The translations under genes and the position numbers were made by a program. A DNA stretch of 43,594 bases from Prevotella sp. Lineage in GTDB: Bacteria > Bacteroidota > Bacteroidia > Bacteroidales > Bacteroidaceae. Location of the stretch: positions 1 through 43,594 of the forward strand of contig JAFWTK010000145.1 in NCBI GenBank assembly GCA_017518935.1, written 5' to 3'. Under the pieces are notes generated by a model. The model had not been told where the DNA came from. It saw nothing but the letters and a program-made list of their open reading frames with translations, and made no database searches. This document shows, in pieces, positions 1 to 7,782 of the stretch. Position 1 is the stretch's first letter. Each line of letters opens with the position of its first letter.

Positions 1-1
1 C

Positions 2-505
2 AAGGTCAGTACCCTTGGCAATGATGCTTCAGAAAACATGTATATAAAGATGAAGGCTGGTGCCTGGACGCTGGTGCGCAACGCCGACTTCGGCGAGGAC
101 GGCGCCAAGTCGTTTATGCTCAGGGTGAAAGGAACAGGTAAGTTGGAAATACGTTTCAGCAAGTCGTCAAGAGACATCAAGGCCACCATAGAGTTTGCAA
201 CCAGCGATTGGGAAGATAAAGTGATAGATGTGGATCCTGAAGTATTCAAGGGTAAACACAATCTATATTTCGTCTTTACCGAGGCCGACAATGTGCAGTT
301 TGATGCCTGGGACTTCTCTCACGAGCCAGCCACAAACGGTATCTTCCCCATCCACTCAACCGAGAAACCGTCGGCCCTCTTCGACCTGAACGGACACCGC
401 CTGACGAGCGGCACCCCATATCGTGGTGTCGTCATCGAGCAGTATCAAGATGGGAATGGAAAAACGCGGAGCCGCAAACGTATGTCAGCGAATACGGTCC
501 ATTGA
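2..505 (+). CDS. C-terminal part of a secreted carbohydrate-active protein with a CBM6-like domain (5' end outside window)
   Basis: The frame is open to the left edge, so the start and any catalytic domain lie outside. The visible roughly 130 residues after the edge resemble a family 6 carbohydrate-binding beta-sandwich: a stretch around GAKSFMLRVKG, then an IEIRF-type strand, then HNLYFVFTEADNVQFDAWDF, which matches the usual HDLYLVF...DYWQF end of CBM6. After it come LFDLNGHRL and GVVIEQ, a short tail like those ending many secreted Prevotella enzymes. CBM6 modules usually target xylan, arabinan or beta-glucan and are commonly attached to GH43 enzymes, but the catalytic family cannot be seen here. 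The last 21 bases overlap the 3' end of the convergent DUF4293 gene. Confidence 0.7.
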   Translation, partial: KVSTLGNDASENMYIKMKAGAWTLVRNADFGEDGAKSFMLRVKGTGKLEIRFSKSSRDIKATIEFATSDWEDKVIDVDPEVFKGKHNLYFVFTEADNVQFDAWDFSHEPATNGIFPIHSTEKPSALFDLNGHRLTSGTPYRGVVIEQYQDGNGKTRSRKRMSANTVH

Positions 506-946
506 ACGGACGAGCCGCTCATCAGCCCGGATAGCGCGCATGGCCATCAGATAGAGGATGAGCGCAACGGCTGGTAGCACGGCAGGCCACTCCGGGCGGA
601 AACTGACCGTTCCCCATGACTTGTCGCCTACCGTCTGGCCTACCACGAAATAGCAGATATACCAACCCACGACCAGCAAGGCGTTGAGTCCGCAGAAGAG
701 GGCTTGGGTCTTGCGGTTGTGATAAAGGAAGATGGTATAACAGGCTATCACCGCCGTAGGTAGCAGGATGGCCATCAGCGGCCAAGTGTCGAAATGGTGC
801 TTGCCGAGAGGGTCAGTAAACCACAGGTTATAGACACGGGCCACCTCCATGCCGGCAGCACGGAACGAACCAATCTGCATTGAAAGACACATGACGGTCA
901 GGATGATGGCCGCCATGAGATAGAGAGTCTGTTTACGCTGTATCAT
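485..946 (-). CDS. DUF4293 family membrane protein
   Basis: This is a 153-residue protein with four hydrophobic segments, at roughly residues 7-27, 53-75, 82-103 and 120-137, and no signal cleavage site. The start MIQRKQTLYLMAA is the hallmark of the Bacteroidota DUF4293 family, whose members are small four-helix inner-membrane proteins of unknown function. It lies seven bases downstream of the omega-subunit gene and follows bamD, a gene order I know from other Bacteroidota, so it is probably the last gene of a bamD-omega-DUF4293 operon. Its 3' end overlaps the convergent CBM6 gene by 21 bases. Family assignment is fairly firm; no biochemical role is proposed. Confidence 0.85.
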   Translation of the reverse strand: MIQRKQTLYLMAAIILTVMCLSMQIGSFRAAGMEVARVYNLWFTDPLGKHHFDTWPLMAILLPTAVIACYTIFLYHNRKTQALFCGLNALLVVGWYICYFVVGQTVGDKSWGTVSFRPEWPAVLPAVALILYLMAMRAIRADERLVRSMDRIR

Positions 947-953
947 TGCGAAC

Positions 954-1292
954 TTAATTCTCCTGATTCAGATTGTCACGCTGAGGGTCACGCCAGTACA
1001 CCTTGTCCTCGACAAACTCCTGGGTAGCCAACAGAGAGGGCTTCGGCAGTTTCTCATAGTAGCGAGAAATCTCTATCTGTTCACGGTTTTCGAACACCTC
1101 TTCGAGAGAGTCGTTATAAGAAGCGAACTCAGCCAGTTTCTTCGACAGGTCTTCCTTAATCTGCACGCTAATCTGGTTGGCGCGCTTGGCGATGATGGCA
1201 ACACTCTCGTAGATATTGTCAGTATCCTTGCAGAGGTCCATAATGTTACGGGTCACGGTATTCACCGGTGCTTTTGATTTCTTGTAATCCAT
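954..1292 (-). CDS. rpoZ: RNA polymerase omega-like subunit (Rpb6 family)
   Basis: This is a 112-residue protein with the segment NIYESVAIIAKRANQI, the conserved core of Rpb6/omega proteins that latch onto the beta-prime C-terminus and help assemble RNA polymerase. The rest is charged, and the C-terminal tail ends soon after a conserved tryptophan, as in other Bacteroidota omega proteins, which are longer than E. coli RpoZ and often annotated as Rpb6. It sits between bamD and DUF4293, seven bases before the latter. No promoter box was found directly upstream, only a short repeat region, so it is probably co-transcribed from the bamD promoter. Confidence 0.85.
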   Translation of the reverse strand: MDYKKSKAPVNTVTRNIMDLCKDTDNIYESVAIIAKRANQISVQIKEDLSKKLAEFASYNDSLEEVFENREQIEISRYYEKLPKPSLLATQEFVEDKVYWRDPQRDNLNQEN

Positions 1293-1300
1293 TTTATTTT

Positions 1301-1354
1301 TTACAATTTAACAATTTACAATTTGACAATCTAGTCCCACATGACAATCTAGTC
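1301..1354. repeat. Short degenerate repeat between bamD and the omega gene
   Basis: The 56-base spacer holds three loose copies of a seven-base unit (acaattt) followed by a 12-base direct repeat gacaatctagtc at 1325-1336 and again at 1343-1354. The second copy contains the bamD stop codon. It belongs to the same class of simple, degenerate intergenic repeats seen at 2204, 4396, 4472, 5322 and 5401. Confidence 0.7.
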
Positions 1355-2176
1355 TTTGATGACCTTCTTGCATTTATTGATGTACTTCTCGGCCAGCGAG
1401 ATATTCTTTGAGTCGGGATATTCGTTGAGAAAGCCATAGCACTCGTCCTCGGCATCACGGTAGCGCTCCAGGCGCTTCTCCATGGTGGAATTCTCTGCCA
1501 ACTGGAACTTGCTCTTCATGATGAGCACGGCAAAGTCCTCACGCCACTTGGAATAGGGATACTGCTTGAGGGCATTCTGGGCGGTGATGATACACGAGGT
1601 GTAGTTGCTCTCGTCGTTCTTGTTGATATTGCCGAAATAGCCGCCGAGGTTGTAATAGAGTTCAGCAGAGAGCAACTCCTTCTGTACCAGTTTGTCCTGC
1701 AACTCATAGAGACGATTCTGAGCCGCCTCACGCAACTTGGAGTCGGGATAGAGGTCGAGGAATTGCTGATAGGCATTCATGGCACCAATCGTGGGCGACT
1801 GGTCGAGACGGGGCTCGGGGGATTCCTCATAGAGCGTCTGCCCCACATAGAAGGCTGCCGACTCAGCATAGATGCCACGGGGATAGCGGCTGATATACTT
1901 ATTGAAGGTGGCAGAGGCGGCCTCATAGTCGCGGTTGCAATACTGGGCCATAGCCAGCATGTAGAGGCTTTCCTGTTCTTCCTCAGAACCTTTCTTGAGG
2001 GTAATAATCTCCTCCAGGAGAGTCGCTGCCTGCTGGAACTTTCCCATGGCAAAGGCCTCCTTAGCGTATTCATATCTATACTCGTTGTCCGTCGACTTAT
2101 AGACCTTGTTGAACTCCCCTGCGCAACTGCAAAGGAGTAGCGTCATACACGTTCCTATTATAAGACTTTTCTTCAT
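1349..2176 (-). CDS. bamD: Outer membrane assembly lipoprotein BamD
   Basis: This is a BamD/YfiO-type TPR lipoprotein of 275 residues, the essential partner of BamA in inserting beta-barrels into the outer membrane. The N-terminus is a lipoprotein signal with lipobox LCSC near residues 15-18. Helical TPR-like repeats follow, including the motifs YEYAKEAFAMGKFQQAATLLEEI, QYCNRDYEAASATFNKYISRYP and AYQQFLDLYPDSK. I chose the ATG at 2176 (MKKSLII) because the longer frame would begin at a TTG inside the -7 promoter box at 2186-2193. This start leaves only nine bases between the box and the ATG. It is the first gene of a leftward operon with the omega and DUF4293 genes. Confidence 0.92.
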   Translation of the reverse strand: MKKSLIIGTCMTLLLCSCAGEFNKVYKSTDNEYRYEYAKEAFAMGKFQQAATLLEEIITLKKGSEEEQESLYMLAMAQYCNRDYEAASATFNKYISRYPRGIYAESAAFYVGQTLYEESPEPRLDQSPTIGAMNAYQQFLDLYPDSKLREAAQNRLYELQDKLVQKELLSAELYYNLGGYFGNINKNDESNYTSCIITAQNALKQYPYSKWREDFAVLIMKSKFQLAENSTMEKRLERYRDAEDECYGFLNEYPDSKNISLAEKYINKCKKVIKD

Positions 2177-2185
2177 TTCGGTGTG

Positions 2186-2193
2186 CAAAGTTA
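2186..2193 (-). promoter_or_regulatory. -7 promoter box of bamD (TAACTTTG)
   Basis: Read on the minus strand this is TAACTTTG followed by CAC, a perfect match to the Bacteroidota TAnnTTTG element. Its last base is nine bases from the bamD ATG, implying a leader of about six bases. Confidence 0.7.
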
Positions 2194-2203
2194 CTGCTTT
2201 ATA

Positions 2204-2330
2204 TGGGAAATGAGAAATGGGAAATGAGAAATTATGATTTGTTTATAGGAAAAAGCCATTAATTTAATATAAATTAACCGTTACGGGCTATGGTAATCAA
2301 CATTTCTCAGCACTCATTATTCATTTCTCA
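2204..2330. repeat. Tandem and inverted degenerate repeats in the bamD-uvrB spacer
   Basis: A 14-base unit (tgggaaatgagaaa) occurs twice in perfect tandem at 2204-2217 and 2218-2231. Two inverted copies of its core (catttctc) lie at 2301-2308 and 2322-2329, so the two sides could pair across the spacer. The stretch between them is AT-rich and carries no gene. Confidence 0.7.
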
Positions 2331-2340
2331 ATTTTTTTAT

Positions 2341-2348
2341 TACCTTTG
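2341..2348 (+). promoter_or_regulatory. -7 promoter box of uvrB (TACCTTTG)
   Basis: A perfect TAnnTTTG element followed by CAC. Nine bases separate it from the uvrB ATG at 2358. No clear -33 TTG is visible at the usual distance. Confidence 0.7.
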
Positions 2349-2357
2349 CACTTTGTT

Positions 2358-4397
2358 ATGAGCAATTTTATACTGACTTCACCCTATCAACCTACTGGCG
2401 ACCAGCCGGAGGCTATCAGGGAACTCACAGACGGACTGCAAAGGGGAGATAAGTCGCAGGTACTGCTGGGCGTGACGGGTTCCGGCAAGACATTCACAAT
2501 GGCCAATGTCATTGCCAACATCAACCGCCCCACCCTCATTCTGAGTCACAACAAGACACTTGCCGCCCAACTCTACGATGAGATGAGAGGCTTTTTTCCG
2601 CAAAACGCCATCGAGTATTATGTCAGTTATTATGACTATTATCAGCCGGAAGCCTATCTTCCGTCAACAGACACATACATCGAGAAAGACCTCGCCATCA
2701 ACCAAGAGATAGACCGCCTAAGACTATCAGCGGTATCTAATTTATTATCAGGAAGAAACGATGTAGTCGTTGTATCATCAGTTTCATGCATCTACGGTAT
2801 GGGAAGTCCTGTGGCCTTGCAGGAAAATGTGATTGAACTGCACGTAGGACAGAAACTGGATCGCAATGTTTTGTTGAGAAATCTCGTTGCTGCCTTGTAT
2901 ATCCGTAACGACATAGACCCGCAGCGGGGCAACTTCCGTGTGAAGGGCGACACAGTGGACATCGCCATGGCATATAGTGAGGTGGTGTTGCGCGTCACCT
3001 TCTGGGACGATGAGATTGATGCCCTGGAAGAAGTGGATGCCGTGACATTCGACCGCTTGGCACGCTTCGAGGAATACAAACTCTACCCTGCCAACCTCTT
3101 CATGACCTCGCAGGAACAGACCAACATCGCCATCCGCAATATTCAGGATGACCTGATGCAGCAGATTGCCTACTTCCAGGAGTTGGGCGACGGTATCAAG
3201 GCCCAGCGCATCAAGGAACGCGTGGAGTACGACATGGAGATGATCAAGGAGTTGGGGCATTGCTCGGGCATCGAAAACTATAGTCGATACTTCGACGGAC
3301 GCAAGGCGGGAGAGAGACCTTATTGCCTGCTTGACTTCTTCCCTGACGACTATCTGCTGATTATCGACGAGAGTCACGTGAGTGTGCCGCAGATCAATGC
3401 GATGTACGGCGGCGACAGGGCACGTAAGACCAACCTCGTGGAGTACGGATTCCGTTTGCCAGCGGCTTTCGACAACCGTCCGCTGACCTTCGAGGAGTTC
3501 CACGAGATGATCAACCAAGTGATCTACGTCAGCGCCACCCCTGCCGACTACGAATTGGCTGAGGCAGAGGGCATCGTGGTGGAACAGGTCATCCGTCCTA
3601 CCGGTCTGCTGGATCCTGAGATAGAGGTGCGTAAGAGTGAGAACCAGATTGACGACCTGACGGACGAGATATTGACACGTAGTCACCGGGGTGAGCGAGT
3701 GCTGGTCACAACCCTCACCAAGCGTATGGCAGAAGAACTGACGGAATATCTGATGAACCACGGCATCCAAACCGCCTATATCCACAGCGACGTGGCGACA
3801 CTCGACAGAGTGAAGATTCTGGCAGACCTCCGTCAGGGTGTCTATGATGTGCTGGTAGGCGTGAACCTGCTCCGTGAGGGACTCGACCTGCCAGAGGTGT
3901 CGTTAGTGGCCATCCTTGATGCCGACAAAGAGGGTTTCCTGCGCAGCCACCGCAGTCTGACGCAGACGGCTGGCCGTGCCGCCAGAAACGTGAACGGCAA
4001 GGTGATCATGTATGCCGACACCATCACCGCCTCCATGCAATTGACCATCGACGAGACCCTGCGCCGGCGTATGAAACAAATGCACTACAATGAGGAACAT
4101 CACATCACGCCCAAGCAGATAGTCAAGAACCTGAGCCTGAGCAGTCTGCAGAAAGAGAACCGTGCCGACACAAAGGAACTAATACGAGGCATCGGCGTGG
4201 CGGCAGAAAGCGGCGCCACAGGCAGCATGACCACCGCCGACCCGATAATTGAGCATATGACACGTCCGCAGATGGAGAAGCTCATTGCCGAGACCACTCG
4301 TAAAATGAAAGAGGCCGCCAAGCAACTCGATTTCCTGCAAGCCGCCCAGTATCGCGATGAGATTATCCGTCTGCAAAAGGAACTGGAACTGAAATAG
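2358..4397 (+). CDS. uvrB: Excinuclease ABC subunit UvrB
   Basis: UvrB is the damage-verification helicase of nucleotide excision repair. It receives lesions from UvrA and recruits UvrC. The 679-residue length is normal for the family. Visible features are the Walker A motif GVTGSGKT (residues 38-45), the damage-probing beta-hairpin region around YYDYYQPEAYLP, the DESH helicase box, helicase motifs near VLVGVNLLREGLDLPEVSLVAILDADKEGFLRS and QTAGRAARN, and a C-terminal UVR domain that contacts UvrC. The ATG at 2358 was chosen because the upstream in-frame TTG at 2346 lies inside the promoter box. The gene stands alone and is divergent from bamD. Confidence 0.97.
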   Translation: MSNFILTSPYQPTGDQPEAIRELTDGLQRGDKSQVLLGVTGSGKTFTMANVIANINRPTLILSHNKTLAAQLYDEMRGFFPQNAIEYYVSYYDYYQPEAYLPSTDTYIEKDLAINQEIDRLRLSAVSNLLSGRNDVVVVSSVSCIYGMGSPVALQENVIELHVGQKLDRNVLLRNLVAALYIRNDIDPQRGNFRVKGDTVDIAMAYSEVVLRVTFWDDEIDALEEVDAVTFDRLARFEEYKLYPANLFMTSQEQTNIAIRNIQDDLMQQIAYFQELGDGIKAQRIKERVEYDMEMIKELGHCSGIENYSRYFDGRKAGERPYCLLDFFPDDYLLIIDESHVSVPQINAMYGGDRARKTNLVEYGFRLPAAFDNRPLTFEEFHEMINQVIYVSATPADYELAEAEGIVVEQVIRPTGLLDPEIEVRKSENQIDDLTDEILTRSHRGERVLVTTLTKRMAEELTEYLMNHGIQTAYIHSDVATLDRVKILADLRQGVYDVLVGVNLLREGLDLPEVSLVAILDADKEGFLRSHRSLTQTAGRAARNVNGKVIMYADTITASMQLTIDETLRRRMKQMHYNEEHHITPKQIVKNLSLSSLQKENRADTKELIRGIGVAAESGATGSMTTADPIIEHMTRPQMEKLIAETTRKMKEAAKQLDFLQAAQYRDEIIRLQKELELK

Positions 4398-4505
4398 AAG
4401 TGAAAAGTGAGAAAGGAAAAGTGAAAAGTGGCATGCGAATAGTTAAAAAAAGCAAGGTGGCAGCAAATTCTTCACACTTCACTCTTCACTCTTCACTTTT
4501 TTTCT
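4396..4505. repeat. Inverted pair of degenerate gtgaaaa / ttcactc repeats
   Basis: Positions 4396-4431 are built of 8-9 base units resembling gtgaaaag. Positions 4472-4505 hold the complementary form, ttcactcttcac and so on, running into a T tract. The two arms could form a long imperfect hairpin between uvrB and the DUF4468 gene, possibly acting as a terminator. A closely related copy lies inside the coding sequence at 5401-5433. Confidence 0.65.
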
Positions 4506-4513
4506 TACTTTTG
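4506..4513 (+). promoter_or_regulatory. -7 promoter box of the DUF4468 gene (TACTTTTG)
   Basis: TAnnTTTG element followed by CAC, 18 bases before the ATG at 4532. It begins where the ttcactc repeat ends, so the repeat would occupy the -33 region. Confidence 0.6.
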
Positions 4514-4531
4514 CACCCAATTAAAAATAAT

Positions 4532-5161
4532 ATGGTAAAGATGAAACAATTTTTGATAGCCCTGCTGATGGCACTGCCCATGCTGGCCTCAGCACAAGAC
4601 AACACTTGGGAGAGAATAGAACAGGAACCCGTGGCAAAGGAGAATAAAGACGCCAAATATCTGGTGGAGAATGCCGTACCCGTCGTTGACGGAAAGGTAT
4701 GTTGGAAGACAACCATCCAAGCCCCGGGAAAATCAGCTCAGCAGATTTACGACATCCTGCTGGCCCAGATGGAGAAGATGACGACAGAGACGAATCAGCA
4801 GGAGAACAGCGTAGTCGCCATCAAGGACACGGAAAAGCGCGAGATAGGAGCCGTCTACCACGAGTGGCTCGTCTTCAAGAAAGCCGCCCTCTCGCTCGAC
4901 CAGACCATATTCAACTACCAACTCATCGTTGAGTGTGCAGATGGCAAGGCTGACGTCAGGCTGACCCGTATCACCTACGACTACGACGTGGAGCGCAACC
5001 CTATACGCTACGCAGCAGAGCAATGGATCACCGACCAATATTGCGTAAACAAGAAGCACACCAAACTTCTGCCTATCTCCGGCAAATTCCGTCGTAAGAC
5101 TATTGACCGCAAGGACTTTATCTTCAATAAGTTCAACACCCTACTGAACGAGACGAAATGA
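4532..5161 (+). CDS. DUF4468 family exported protein
   Basis: This is a 209-residue protein starting with a clear signal peptide (MVKMKQFLIALLMALPMLASAQ, cleaved after the AQ-type site). The mature part, with WERIEQEPVAKENKDAKYL and later LIVECADGKADVRLTRITYDY, matches DUF4468, a Bacteroidota domain with a TBP-like fold and unknown function. The frame can be extended upstream to 4400, but that stretch only translates the degenerate repeats, so I start at 4532 behind the promoter box. ATG at 4541 is an alternative. Its stop codon overlaps the start of the next small gene (ATGA), implying translational coupling. Confidence 0.8.
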   Translation: MVKMKQFLIALLMALPMLASAQDNTWERIEQEPVAKENKDAKYLVENAVPVVDGKVCWKTTIQAPGKSAQQIYDILLAQMEKMTTETNQQENSVVAIKDTEKREIGAVYHEWLVFKKAALSLDQTIFNYQLIVECADGKADVRLTRITYDYDVERNPIRYAAEQWITDQYCVNKKHTKLLPISGKFRRKTIDRKDFIFNKFNTLLNETK

Positions 5162-5322
5162 ATAAAGACAAAATTCGCAACTTGCTGAATATCATCTTTA
5201 TGATTGGAGCCGTCATTGGCGTGATTTGGTATCTCACCAAGGACAGAACTGTGGGCACATATATTATCCTGATATCCATGTGTTTTAAGATTGCCGAGTC
5301 GTCGTTGAGAATGATCAAGTAA
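5158..5322 (+). CDS. 54-residue small membrane protein coupled to DUF4468
   Basis: This short frame starts at an ATG overlapping the DUF4468 stop (ATGA) and ends with TAA at 5320-5322. The protein begins MNKDKIRNLLNIIFMIG and has two hydrophobic stretches (about residues 9-26 and 32-44) joined by a short basic loop YLTKDR, so it is probably a two-helix hairpin in the inner membrane. The overlap and protein-like composition support translation. I do not recognise a named family, and no function is proposed beyond likely co-expression with the exported DUF4468 protein. Confidence 0.7.
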   Translation: MNKDKIRNLLNIIFMIGAVIGVIWYLTKDRTVGTYIILISMCFKIAESSLRMIK

Positions 5323-5354
5323 ATTGAGAATTGAGAATTGGAAATTGAGAATTA
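5322..5354. repeat. Degenerate gagaattg repeat
   Basis: Four imperfect copies of an eight-base unit (ttgagaat) lie between the small membrane protein and the outer-membrane barrel gene. The first copy overlaps the stop codon of the small gene. It is the same class of simple intergenic repeat as at 1301 and 4396, with a different unit. Confidence 0.7.
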
Positions 5355-5370
5355 TCATAAGAGAAAAACA

Positions 5371-7746
5371 ATGTGGATGCTGAGGGTGGTAGGGATACTT
5401 ATCACTTTTCACTTATCACTCTTCACTTCTTCCGCCCAGGACAGCCGTACCTTCAACCAGATAGACGAGAGCGGAAATATCACACAGCGCACAGATAACA
5501 GGAATTTCAATAAGAACAGTAACGACACCACCAAGAACAAGGAGATACCCAAAGGCCACTATTCCTGGACGGTTGACAGGAAATTCGGCGACGTCATACC
5601 CGCCACCCCCGACACCGTGCACCATCTGTTCGTGAACACGACGTTCAATACAGGCTTCTACGGGGAATACAATACCCTCGGCAACAACTACACGGCCCGC
5701 CAGAACCGTATCTTCATTGACCGACGCGAGAGTAGTTCGTTCATCTTTACAGACCCTTATAGTTTCTTCTTCAAGCAGCCCGACGAGTTCCTCTTCATGA
5801 ATACGCTCTCGCCCTATACATGCGTCACCTACGACAACTGTGGTGACAAGCAGAATGGCGAAGACCGCCTCAATGCCAAGTTTGCCGTGAATGCCAATAA
5901 GCGGCTCGGCTTCGGCTTTGATCTGAACTACGACTACGCACGGGGCTATTTCAATAACCAGAGCATATCGCATTTCAACGGAACCCTCTTCGGCTCATAC
6001 ATTGGCGACAGGTATCAGATGCACATCCTGCTCTCCGCCAATCACCAGAAGGCGTCGGAAAACGGGGGCATTTCCAACGACGAATATATCACCCATCCTG
6101 AGTCATTTCAAGACAACTATGATGAAAACGAAATTCCGACGGTGCTCACCCTGAACTGGAACCGCAACGATAACCAACACGTTTTTCTAAGTCACCGTTA
6201 CAACATAGGTTTCTACCGCAAGGTAAAGATGACCGAAGAGGAGTTGAAAGCCCGCCAGTTTGCAGAGGAGTCAAAGAAAGAGAAAGAAAAGGAGAAAGAG
6301 GAACAAGACGGTCTGTCAAAGGGGCGCGACATGAAAAGGACAACTCCCAAAGGACGTCCTGCAGGTGCGGTTATTGTAGGTAGTGAGCCGAAAACCAAGA
6401 CGGACTCTTTGGCTTTGGCCGCAGACACTGCCCGTATACAAGTAGCAGGACAGGCCGCTATCGACAGTCTGAACCGTGCACAGGCTATCCAGGACTCCAT
6501 CGATGCCACCATGAAGAAGGAATACGTGCCTGTCACCAGTTTCATCCACACCCTCGAACTCCACAACTACAAGCGCATCTATCAGGGCTATTTTACCCCG
6601 GACGACTACTATCTCAATCCTGCTTACTACACCCGTGGGGCCAGATTCGGCAACGACTCCATCTACGATGAGACGAAGCATCTCCAAATCAAAAGCACCC
6701 TTGGTATTGCCCTGCTCGAAGGCTTTAACAAATACATGAAGGCCGGACTGAAGGGATTCATCACCCACGAGCACCGGAGATATGAGATGCCTGATATTAT
6801 CGAGAATACCGACTCTGCCTTCCTACAATCATGGAGCGAGAACAATATCAGTGTGGGCGGACTGCTTAACAAGACCCAAGGCAAGACCCTTCACTTCAAG
6901 GCTCAGGCTGAGGCATGGGTGATAGGAGAAGATGCCGGGCAATTGAAACTTGATTTCAGCACAGACCTAAACTTCGCCCTTTTCGGCGACACTGTCCGTC
7001 TGGCTGCCAGTGCCTTTTTCCACCGACTGAACCCCACTTTCTACCACCGCAAATACCACTCCAAGCATTTCTGGTGGGATCGTAATGACCTTTCGATGGA
7101 AACGCTCTCCCGTATTGAGGGACTCTTCTCCTATGAGAAGACCGACACGAAACTACGTGTGGCAGTGGAAGAGATACAGAACTACACCTATTTCGGCATG
7201 AGTTACGAGACAAATGCCAACCCGCAGACCGTGGTAACAAACTATGGTTGCATAAACATGACGGCTGATGTCTATCAGAATTCTAGCAACATCAATATCC
7301 TCACGGCACAACTACACCAGAACCTGCGCCTGGGGCCGCTGAACTGGGAGAACATCGTTACCTACCAGAACTCCAGCAACCAGGATGTCCTGCCATTGCC
7401 CACATGGAACATTTTCTCCAACCTCTATCTTAAATTCAGGATTGCCAAGGTGCTTGATGTGGAACTTGGTGCTGACGCCACCTACTTCACGCAATACGAC
7501 GCTCCTGACTTCTGTCCGATGATCAACCAGTTTGCTATTCAGCAGAATAGTAAGAGTCGCGTGAAACTGGGCGGCTATCCCTTCGTTGATGTCTACGCCA
7601 ACCTGAGACTGAAAGGCGTACGCTTCTTTATCATGATGAGCAATGTGTTGGACGGAAAAGGCAATCACATGAAATTCCTAACCCCCCACTATCCCGTCAA
7701 TGGCAGCGTCATCCACTTCGGCGTTTCGTGGCCTTTCTTTAATTAG
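5371..7746 (+). CDS. Putative outer-membrane beta-barrel porin (Porin_10-like)
   Basis: The protein has 791 residues from the ATG at 5371. A signal peptide (MWMLRVVGILITFHLSLFTSSAQ) precedes a long mature part rich in alternating aromatic strands, such as FVNTTFNTGFYGEYN, GFGFDLNYDYARGYF and VFLSHRYNIGFYRK. It ends with a terminal strand closing in phenylalanine (HFGVSWPFF), typical of outer-membrane barrels. The overall pattern fits the Bacteroidota putative-porin family. A charged, lysine- and glutamate-rich insertion lies at about residues 290-325, and an alanine/aspartate-rich segment follows; both are probably a long loop or periplasmic excursion. The hydrophobic signal region is encoded by a ttcacttatcactc-type repeat. 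The substrate is unknown. Confidence 0.75.
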   Translation: MWMLRVVGILITFHLSLFTSSAQDSRTFNQIDESGNITQRTDNRNFNKNSNDTTKNKEIPKGHYSWTVDRKFGDVIPATPDTVHHLFVNTTFNTGFYGEYNTLGNNYTARQNRIFIDRRESSSFIFTDPYSFFFKQPDEFLFMNTLSPYTCVTYDNCGDKQNGEDRLNAKFAVNANKRLGFGFDLNYDYARGYFNNQSISHFNGTLFGSYIGDRYQMHILLSANHQKASENGGISNDEYITHPESFQDNYDENEIPTVLTLNWNRNDNQHVFLSHRYNIGFYRKVKMTEEELKARQFAEESKKEKEKEKEEQDGLSKGRDMKRTTPKGRPAGAVIVGSEPKTKTDSLALAADTARIQVAGQAAIDSLNRAQAIQDSIDATMKKEYVPVTSFIHTLELHNYKRIYQGYFTPDDYYLNPAYYTRGARFGNDSIYDETKHLQIKSTLGIALLEGFNKYMKAGLKGFITHEHRRYEMPDIIENTDSAFLQSWSENNISVGGLLNKTQGKTLHFKAQAEAWVIGEDAGQLKLDFSTDLNFALFGDTVRLAASAFFHRLNPTFYHRKYHSKHFWWDRNDLSMETLSRIEGLFSYEKTDTKLRVAVEEIQNYTYFGMSYETNANPQTVVTNYGCINMTADVYQNSSNINILTAQLHQNLRLGPLNWENIVTYQNSSNQDVLPLPTWNIFSNLYLKFRIAKVLDVELGADATYFTQYDAPDFCPMINQFAIQQNSKSRVKLGGYPFVDVYANLRLKGVRFFIMMSNVLDGKGNHMKFLTPHYPVNGSVIHFGVSWPFFN
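5401..5433. repeat. Degenerate ttcactc repeat inside a signal-peptide coding region
   Basis: The bases read as successive units of atcactttt, cacttatc, actcttcac and ttcttcc, closely related to the intergenic copy at 4472-4505. In the frame of the porin gene they encode ITFHLSLFTSS, the hydrophobic core of its signal peptide. Confidence 0.75.
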
Positions 7747-7751
7747 GAGAA

Positions 7752-7777
7752 CTTAGGACAGACTAAGATTTCCTAAG
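7752..7777. terminator. Possible bidirectional hairpin between convergent genes
   Basis: CTTAGGA (7752-7758) and TCCTAAG (7771-7777) form a seven-base perfect stem with a 12-base loop. A second overlapping pair, AGACTA and TAGTCT, offers an alternative fold. It sits exactly between the ends of the porin gene and menA. The stem is AT-rich and lacks a strong T run, so this is tentative. Confidence 0.4.
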
Positions 7778-7782
7778 ATAGT

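Noticed and set aside
2784..3785. Long open frame antisense to uvrB (333 codons)
   Set aside because: It lies entirely within uvrB, whose protein motifs are unmistakable, and its translation has no recognisable domain.
4400..4531. Upstream extension of the DUF4468 frame
   Set aside because: It translates simple repeats, is cut by the promoter box at 4506, and precedes a normal signal peptide start.
5416..5973. Open frame antisense to the porin gene
   Set aside because: Complementary to a clear outer-membrane barrel coding sequence; no family resemblance and no promoter box.
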